Shown: piece by piece, positions 5,511-10,069 of the stretch
Position numbering within the stretch: position 1 is the first letter of the stretch
Layout of the letters: every line of letters starts with the position of its first letter
From: CAYGZL01 sp964354345
GTDB lineage: Bacteria; Chloroflexota; Anaerolineae; Anaerolineales; UBA4823
Direction: 5' to 3'
Assembly (NCBI GenBank): GCA_964354345.1
Contig: CAYGZL010000080.1
Span: 1 to 10,069 of the forward strand
Length of the DNA stretch: 10,069 nt
Translations under genes and position numbers: made by a program
Notes under the pieces: generated by a model
The model's database searches: none
What the model was told of the DNA's origin: nothing
What the model saw: only the letters and a program-made list of their open reading frames with translations

Positions 5511-7961
5511 TTACTCGTAAGCCAATACTTCCCGTATCGTCAGCCGGGATGCGCTGCGGGCAGGAATCACGCTGGCCAGGGTGGAGAGCAAGGTCACCAC
5601 TCCCAGCCATAATAGGATGCCCGTATACGTGAATGTAAAGGCGACTGGCGCCCCAAACAGTGCCAGGTTAATGCCATTTGAAAGAGCGGTGCTGATCGGG
5701 AAGGCCAGCAGCACACCAAAGGCCCAGCTTAACAGTCCAATCAGCAATCCTTCCACCATCACCAGGCGCGTCAGAATGCGGTTGTTAGCGCCAATTGAGC
5801 GCATGATGCCAATCTCACGCGTCCGCTCCAGGACATTCATCGAGAGTGTCCCGGTCAGGCCAATGCTGCCCACCAGGGCGATCATCACCGCCATGATCAT
5901 TAAAAATCCGCTCAGGATCGTCAGTCCGTCGGAGGTAGTGGCGGTCAAGGTCAGTCCAGATTCAACTTCGGTCACCCGGAAGCCATTCGCCTCCAGGAGG
6001 GCCTGGATGCGCACGCCCAACGCTTTCTGCTGGGCATTGGTCAGGCCGGAGCGGTCGGCAGTGACGCGGAAGGTGTTGGCTTTATTCTCCTGGTGAATCA
6101 GGCTGGATAGCGTTTCATAGGTGGAATAGGCCAGGTAACCGCTGCTGCGCCCGGCCATCTGGAAGAACCCCACCACGATTAAGTCGGTCGTCTGGTTGAA
6201 AATTTTGGCGCGCAATATACTGCCCACTTGCAGATCGGGGAACTGCTCCCGAAAACGCTCGTTGACCGCGATTTCATTAGGGAATTGTGATTCCGCCAGA
6301 CCGGGGACAGCGTTCGTATTGCCCACCCAGCGCCCTTCCAATAAGATCGGTTCGACCAGTAGGCTGCCAGCCGGCGGACCGAGCAGGGCAAAGCGCTCCC
6401 CATCCGAGCCATCCGGCAGCACCAGTTGAGCCCCAGCCAGCGCCCAGCCCTCGACGGCTTTGACGCCTGGAGCGGTTTTGATGATATTTTCCACTTCAGT
6501 CTTGCGTTGGTAGCCATCCAGAGTCAAATTTACATCGGACAGGAAGTAGCGCCCGATGCGATTGATATAACTGGTCATCGAGCCACGCACATTGAAAGTG
6601 GCGATGAAGATCGCCCCACCCAGGGTGAGTGTGACCAACGTCAGCGCCAGCCGCCCTTTGCGCCGGAAGGTGTTGCGCAGTGAGATCAGCAGCGGTCGGG
6701 AAAGGCGCCCCAGCAACGTAGAAAAGGTGTTTCGTTTGCGGTTCTCCGGGCGGCGGATGGCAGCCGGGCTGGCCTGGCTAACGCCGCTGAAGGCTTCGAC
6801 GGGCGAGATACGCGTCCCGTGTAAGATGGGGTAAAGGGCAGCCAACTGCGGCACCACCAGGGCGATGCCCAACTGGATCAGGATGGCTAACGGAACAGCC
6901 CGGTAGCCTTGCAGGGTTAGATTCACCTGCCCGGCCAGGACGCCCAGCAAGAGATAGGCTGAACGGCTGGCCACCGGGATGGCGATCGCCAGCGCGATCA
7001 GGGAGTAGATCAGGATCAGCATCAGGTAGATGGCGATGATCTGCCCCCTCCGGGCGCCGATGGTTTTCATGATCCCGATTTGCTGCACCTGCTGGTTGAG
7101 TAAGGCCGAAAGCGTGTTGGTGATTAAAAAAGCGCTCAAGAACATCACCAGGCCGCCCAGCAAGATCAGCACGCTGGCGATGGCCTGCACGTAAACTTCG
7201 TTGGGGTGGCTGTTTGTGGGGCGTACAGCAAAACTGTACACCGCCACGCCATCTTTTTTGACATAATCGCTGATCCGCTGCGCCAGGGTTTGCAGACTGG
7301 CGCGGTCTGCGTCCACCTGGGTAGCGCGCACCAGCAGACGATTCATCTTCTGGGGTTGCTCCAGCCAGGGTAACGTCTCGAGGGTGATGTACGCCTGAGT
7401 TGGCGCCAGGAAGAAACCGCCGCCTTCGCTGTATGCTCCGATCGTGAGATCATGCACCGTCCCCACCAATGGCATCTGGCGCAGCCGGTTGGAGGTTAGC
7501 TTGATCGTCGCTGACTGTCCCAGGGTATGCTTCAGGCTGGCGAACTTGTAGATATCGACCACCATCTGGCGGTTTAGGGGTGGGTAAACACCCTGCTGTA
7601 TCGTCACCCGGTTCAGGTTAAGCTGACCCAGGTCGTGAACGGCATGGAAACTGATTGCCACCCATTCGCCGTCGCCGGTTTGAATTTGGGCGCTGAAGTC
7701 GCGTTGACCCATCGTCTCCGCCACACCCTCCAGCTTGGCCACCTGTTTCACCAGGTCGCCGTCGAAATCCGAAAGCGAGAGCTCAATATTGGCCGGGTTC
7801 GTGCTGGCATAGCTTGCGGGCATGTCGGCAGTGAGGATCACATACATGCTGGTGATCAAACCTACCGCAAACAAGCCGATGGTGATCGAAGCGATCACCA
7901 ACATTGAGCGGGTTTTGTTGCTCCACAGGTCAGAAAATACTTTACGCCAGCGGGGTCTCAT
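5511..7961 (-). CDS. FtsX/MacB-type ABC permease with two FtsX cores
   Basis: The 816-residue integral membrane protein has two repeats, each with one helix, a large extracellular (MacB-PCD-like) domain, then three helices. Core 1: helix at about 20-43, external domain about 45-250, helices about 258-282, 308-332 and 355-380. Core 2: helix about 436-457, external domain to about 680, helices about 684-706, 733-755 and 777-797. The coupling motifs IGIMKTIGARRGQI (about 295-308) and REIGIMRSIGANNR (second core) are typical of FtsX permeases, and each core ends in PxxxxxxxxPVEA- or PARSASRLTIREVLA-like tails. ATG 7961 overlaps the ATPase 2 stop as ATGA, implying translational coupling. A longer frame to 8090 lies inside the ATPase gene and has no membrane character. 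Both halves of the translocation channel are in one chain, so one copy should pair with two ATPase subunits. Likely acts as a mechanotransmission exporter or extractor; substrate unknown. Confidence 0.9.
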   Translation of the reverse strand: MRPRWRKVFSDLWSNKTRSMLVIASITIGLFAVGLITSMYVILTADMPASYASTNPANIELSLSDFDGDLVKQVAKLEGVAETMGQRDFSAQIQTGDGEWVAISFHAVHDLGQLNLNRVTIQQGVYPPLNRQMVVDIYKFASLKHTLGQSATIKLTSNRLRQMPLVGTVHDLTIGAYSEGGGFFLAPTQAYITLETLPWLEQPQKMNRLLVRATQVDADRASLQTLAQRISDYVKKDGVAVYSFAVRPTNSHPNEVYVQAIASVLILLGGLVMFLSAFLITNTLSALLNQQVQQIGIMKTIGARRGQIIAIYLMLILIYSLIALAIAIPVASRSAYLLLGVLAGQVNLTLQGYRAVPLAILIQLGIALVVPQLAALYPILHGTRISPVEAFSGVSQASPAAIRRPENRKRNTFSTLLGRLSRPLLISLRNTFRRKGRLALTLVTLTLGGAIFIATFNVRGSMTSYINRIGRYFLSDVNLTLDGYQRKTEVENIIKTAPGVKAVEGWALAGAQLVLPDGSDGERFALLGPPAGSLLVEPILLEGRWVGNTNAVPGLAESQFPNEIAVNERFREQFPDLQVGSILRAKIFNQTTDLIVVGFFQMAGRSSGYLAYSTYETLSSLIHQENKANTFRVTADRSGLTNAQQKALGVRIQALLEANGFRVTEVESGLTLTATTSDGLTILSGFLMIMAVMIALVGSIGLTGTLSMNVLERTREIGIMRSIGANNRILTRLVMVEGLLIGLLSWAFGVLLAFPISTALSNGINLALFGAPVAFTFTYTGILLWLGVVTLLSTLASVIPARSASRLTIREVLAYE

Positions 7962-9115
7962 CGTTTTAGATATCTTTCCCGGTAGCGCTCCCGGTATCCG
8001 GCGGCGCGCTCTTCGGCCTGGCTGGTCAGGGTGATCTCCACCGAGTGCGATTCTTCCAGTAAACGTCCCAGCGTCTCTGGCGATAGCCATAACAGACTGG
8101 CGGGACCGGCAGGGGCGACGCGTAGATTAACCGCCGGGATTGGGCAGGCCGCGGCTTCCAAGGCGCTGAAATAGTGACCGGGTGTGAGCGTCTCCAGCAC
8201 ATGCTGCCGGCCATCTCGGCTGGTATGGAACACTTCCAGGCAACCGGCGGAAACGATGTACAGCCCTGCGCCGCCCTTTGGATCGCTGCGCGGAGGGGTA
8301 GGACTCTGCGCAGTGAACAGCAGCTCGCCGGGTTGAACCTGGCGCCCAACAGCCAGTTGGCTGATTTTTAGCAAAACGGAATGTGGCAAGGGATCCAGCG
8401 CCTGGGCGACCTGCTCATCAATCACCTGGCCGTCGGAGATCAGTACCCGTCGTCCGGCGCGCGCCGCCAGGGCGCTGTCATGGGTGACGATGATTACTGT
8501 CTTGCCCTGGGCCACCAGCCCATCAAAGAGCTCCAGAATGCGGGCAGCCGTGCGTGAGTCGAGATTGCCGGTCGGTTCATCGGCGACGATCAAGGGCGGG
8601 TCATTGGCCAGGGCGCGGGCAATCGCCGCCATCTGCTGCTGCCCGCCTGAAAGCGCCGGCGGGAGCTTGTCCGCCGCGTCTTGCAGGCCAACCAGCTCCA
8701 GCAGTTGCAGGGCGCGCGTCGGGCGTTCGCTCGGGGTGTACTGGTTGCAAAAATCCATCGGCAGCATCGTGTTTTCCAACACACTCAGCATGGGCAGGAG
8801 TTGGAAGAATTGGAAGACAATCCCCAGGTTGCGTCCGCGCCAATCAGCCAGGGCGCTTTCTTTCAAGTTGTGCACCTCCACCCCGGCCACCTGGACCATG
8901 CCGGAGCTGGGATGGTCGATGCCGGTCATCATATTGATCAGGGTGCTCTTCCCGCTGCCCGATTTGCCCATGATGCTGGCGTACTCGCCCTGTCCGAAGC
9001 ATAAATTGACATTCTTTAAAGCCTGGAAATCACCCGCGCTGGTCTTAAAGACCTTATTCACGCCAGTGATTTGGATGATAGAGCAGGAGGGGGATGAAAT
9101 TTCGTTGGTCGACAT
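7958..9115 (-). CDS. ABC ATPase fused to cyclic-nucleotide-binding-like domain
   Basis: The 385-residue protein has two parts. Residues about 12-235 are a complete MacB/LolD-type ATPase: Walker A GKSGSGKST (50-58), Q-loop Gln102, signature LSGGQ (155-159), Walker B LIVADE (175-180), D-loop LDS and H-loop His212. Residues about 245-355 form an extra domain with the jelly-roll order of Crp/cNMP-binding domains: QPGELLF, LYIVSAGCLEVF, DGRQHVLETLTPGHYFSALE, then LRVAPAGPASLLWLSPETL. The phosphate-binding cassette is altered: FGE-x-A is replaced by FSALE and the cassette arginine is not visible, so it may bind something other than cAMP or cGMP, or act as a docking module. A Glu/Arg-rich helix ends the protein. 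ATG 9115 was chosen because it lies 1 nt after the ATPase 1 stop; the longer frame to 9193 overlaps that gene. LSGGQQQM has Met where ATPase 1 has Arg. Confidence 0.88.
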   Translation of the reverse strand: MSTNEISSPSCSIIQITGVNKVFKTSAGDFQALKNVNLCFGQGEYASIMGKSGSGKSTLINMMTGIDHPSSGMVQVAGVEVHNLKESALADWRGRNLGIVFQFFQLLPMLSVLENTMLPMDFCNQYTPSERPTRALQLLELVGLQDAADKLPPALSGGQQQMAAIARALANDPPLIVADEPTGNLDSRTAARILELFDGLVAQGKTVIIVTHDSALAARAGRRVLISDGQVIDEQVAQALDPLPHSVLLKISQLAVGRQVQPGELLFTAQSPTPPRSDPKGGAGLYIVSAGCLEVFHTSRDGRQHVLETLTPGHYFSALEAAACPIPAVNLRVAPAGPASLLWLSPETLGRLLEESHSVEITLTSQAEERAAGYRERYRERYLKR

Positions 9116-9116
9116 A

Positions 9117-9857
9117 CTAATTGATGGAGAACTGGGCTTGATCGCTAAACTGTCCATCCGCCAGCCAGAGAATGCGGGAATAGCGCCGTGCAAAGCTGGG
9201 ATCGTGGCTGACCATCAAAATGGTATGTCCCTGGCGAGTCAACGCCTCGAAGATTTCGAAGATTGTCTCGGCTGTCTGCGAGTCTAACCGGCCAGTCGGC
9301 TCATCCGCGACAATCAGGGGTGGGTCGTTGGCCAGGGCGCGGGCAATCGCCACACGCTGCTGCTGCCCACCGGAGATCGCCCCCGGCAGTTTATCGGCGT
9401 GCTCTGCCAGTTCCACGGCTTGCAGCAATTGGTGTGCTTTTTGCCGCGAGCGCCGGCGTTGGTACTCGTTGCTGAAATCCATCGGCAGGAGAATATTATC
9501 CAGCAGGCTCAGGTTCGGCATCAGTTGGAAGCTTTGAAAGACCACCCCCAGGGTCTGCCCACGCCAGGCAGCGGCCTGGTTTTCATTGAGCCGGTGGACC
9601 GCGGTATCGCCGACCCAGATTTCACCCGCAGTCAGGTGGTCGATGGCCGTCACCAGGTTGACCAGGGTGGTTTTCCCGGCGCCAGACTTGCCCAGGATGC
9701 CGATGAACTCGCCGGCGTGGATGTCGCTATCAATGCCTTTTAACGCCTGAAAATCGCCAGCCGCGGTCTTGTAGGTCTTGACTACCTGGCGCAGACGAAT
9801 GAACGGCTGTTCTGGCTGTGAGCCGCCAATATGCGGAATTATGGAGCGTCTAAACAT
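9117..9857 (-). CDS. ABC exporter ATPase, MacB/LolD type
   Basis: The 246-residue cytosolic ATPase has all catalytic motifs: Walker A GKSGAGKTT (56-64), Q-loop Gln108, signature ISGGQ (161-165), Walker B LIVADE (181-186), D-loop LDS and H-loop His218. The segment around MDFSNEY after the Q-loop (LPMDF) and the run ARALANDPPLIVADEPTG are shared nearly residue for residue with ATPase 2, so the two genes are tandem paralogues. The length is typical for stand-alone ATPases of FtsX-like exporters. It is the first gene of the operon. ATG 9857 gives a normal N-terminus but has no clear Shine-Dalgarno site; the frame stays open upstream to 9929, yet that extension would run through the terminator hairpin and is Arg/Trp-rich, so I reject it. 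Expression is probably set by the leader immediately upstream. Confidence 0.88.
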   Translation of the reverse strand: MFRRSIIPHIGGSQPEQPFIRLRQVVKTYKTAAGDFQALKGIDSDIHAGEFIGILGKSGAGKTTLVNLVTAIDHLTAGEIWVGDTAVHRLNENQAAAWRGQTLGVVFQSFQLMPNLSLLDNILLPMDFSNEYQRRRSRQKAHQLLQAVELAEHADKLPGAISGGQQQRVAIARALANDPPLIVADEPTGRLDSQTAETIFEIFEALTRQGHTILMVSHDPSFARRYSRILWLADGQFSDQAQFSIN

Positions 9858-9871
9858 TCTTATAACACAAT

Positions 9872-9916
9872 AAAAAAGGCTCGATCCTGCGGTCGCTTGC
9901 CACCGCCAGCGGAGCC
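9872..9916 (-). terminator. Intrinsic terminator in the operon leader (attenuator candidate)
   Basis: Read on the minus strand: GGCTC (9916-9912) pairs with GAGCC (9882-9878), and inside this CTG-G-CGGT pairs with ACCGCAG around a loop of about 8 nt. The stem is followed directly by TTTTTT (9877-9872). The ATPase 1 ATG is only 14 nt farther on, and no minus-strand gene ends here. A strong terminator between a promoter and its first gene suggests regulated read-through, although no ligand or antiterminator partner can be named. Confidence 0.75.
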
Positions 9917-9941
9917 TTCGAAATATCAATCTTCACCAATA

Positions 9942-9959
9942 GGAACCCGAAGAGGTTCC
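9942..9959 (-). ncRNA. Leader hairpin with TCTTCG loop
   Basis: GGAACC, loop TCTTCG, GGTTCC on the minus strand form a 6-bp perfect stem within the presumed leader, 25 nt before the terminator stem. It could be part of an RNA sensor or a protein-binding site. It does not match a riboswitch class I know. Confidence 0.4.
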
Positions 9960-9968
9960 GGAAATCCG

Positions 9969-9982
9969 CGGGATTTATCCCG
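9969..9982. promoter_or_regulatory. Perfect dyad next to the predicted transcription start
   Basis: CGGGAT-TT-ATCCCG has 6-bp arms with a 2-bp centre. It begins about 2 nt inside the transcript expected from the TATAAT box, so it can be either an operator at the start site of the exporter operon or the first hairpin of its leader RNA. It also lies in the gap between the divergent genes and could serve both. Confidence 0.4.
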
Positions 9983-9990
9983 AGTGCTCA

Positions 9991-9996
9991 ATTATA
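9991..9996 (-). promoter_or_regulatory. Probable -10 box of the exporter operon promoter
   Basis: The minus strand reads TATAAT at 9996-9991, placing a start near 9984 and giving a leader of about 125 nt before ATG 9857. No good -35 is present at 16-18 bp (the bases there are pyrimidine-rich); TTGATT lies too close. The promoter may need an activator, or the box may be fortuitous. Confidence 0.45.
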
Positions 9997-10036
9997 CACA
10001 AATCAATTGATAAGGAGATAGAGGGAGGGTGAGAAA

Positions 10037-10069
10037 ATGAGCAGAGGTTTTAATGTGATGAGGATAGCT
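10037..10069 (+). CDS. Start of a divergent gene, first 11 codons only
   Basis: ATG 10037 is preceded by GGGAGGG (10023-10029) with 7 nt spacing, a strong ribosome site. The visible residues are MSRGFNVMRIA, too few to identify the protein. It is divergent from the exporter operon across about 180 bases that contain the dyad and TATAAT box. Divergent genes beside exporter operons are often regulators or further transport parts, but that is only an expectation. Confidence 0.45.
   Translation, partial: MSRGFNVMRIA

Noticed and set aside
7962..8090. N-terminal extension of the permease
   Set aside because: It lies inside the ATPase 2 coding sequence, has no membrane or domain character, and the ATGA overlap gives a better start at 7961.
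9116..9193. N-terminal extension of ATPase 2
   Set aside because: It overlaps the 3' end of ATPase 1; ATG 9115, 1 nt after that stop, gives the usual family N-terminus.
8484..9287. 267-codon + strand ORF across the two ATPase genes
   Set aside because: It is the antisense shadow of two genes with complete ATPase motifs.
9858..9929. N-terminal extension of ATPase 1
   Set aside because: The extra residues are Arg/Trp-rich, run through the terminator hairpin and are absent from this ATPase family.
9872..9984. T-box riboswitch in the exporter leader
   Set aside because: The leader is too short for a stem I, and the conserved T-box sequence (GGTGGNACCGCG) is not present; the nearby GGTGGCAAGCGACCG is only a partial likeness created by the terminator stem.

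Overview
The window looks like a piece of a Chloroflexota (Anaerolineae-type) chromosome. This is an inference from moderately high GC, a lipoprotein with a long Pro/Thr-rich linker, a DUF4389 protein and a MacAB-like exporter with a lipoprotein-like adaptor. No rRNA or tRNA is present to confirm it.

Layout: the 3' end of a DUF4389 membrane protein is on the + strand (1-248). A roughly 700-base stretch (249-948) follows with no intact known gene. It holds a 31-codon ORF, a GC-rich imperfect inverted repeat and a 5'-truncated TIGR04076-like remnant. Then come three intact minus-strand genes: a C(X)5R tyrosine/serine phosphatase, a Ser-hydrolase-like lipoprotein and a GNAT-like protein. Between 3213 and 4035 lies a run of broken genes: a methyltransferase C-terminus disrupted by an 8-bp tandem duplication and a nonsense codon, a flavodoxin with only its N-terminus, and a CoA-binding protein with only its N-terminal half. 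A possible one-helix ORF lies at 4104-4220 on the + strand.

The right half (4310-9857, minus strand, read right to left) is one tightly packed operon: ATPase 1, ATPase 2 carrying a C-terminal cyclic-nucleotide-binding-like (Crp-type) domain, an 816-aa two-core FtsX/MacB-type permease, and a HlyD/MacA-type adaptor. Spacings are 1 nt, a 4-nt ATGA overlap, and 22 nt. The two ATPases are paralogues. One permease chain contains both FtsX cores, so the likely complex has one permease, two different ATPases and adaptor subunits. It probably exports a compound or extracts something from the membrane; the substrate is unknown.

Upstream of the operon is a probable leader of about 125 nt. It has a TATAAT -10 box, two hairpins and an intrinsic terminator whose U-tract ends 14 nt before the first ATPase start codon. 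This suggests transcription attenuation. A divergent + strand gene appears to begin at 10037, behind a good Shine-Dalgarno sequence. The most interesting points are the ATPase-cNMP-domain fusion and the attenuator-like leader.
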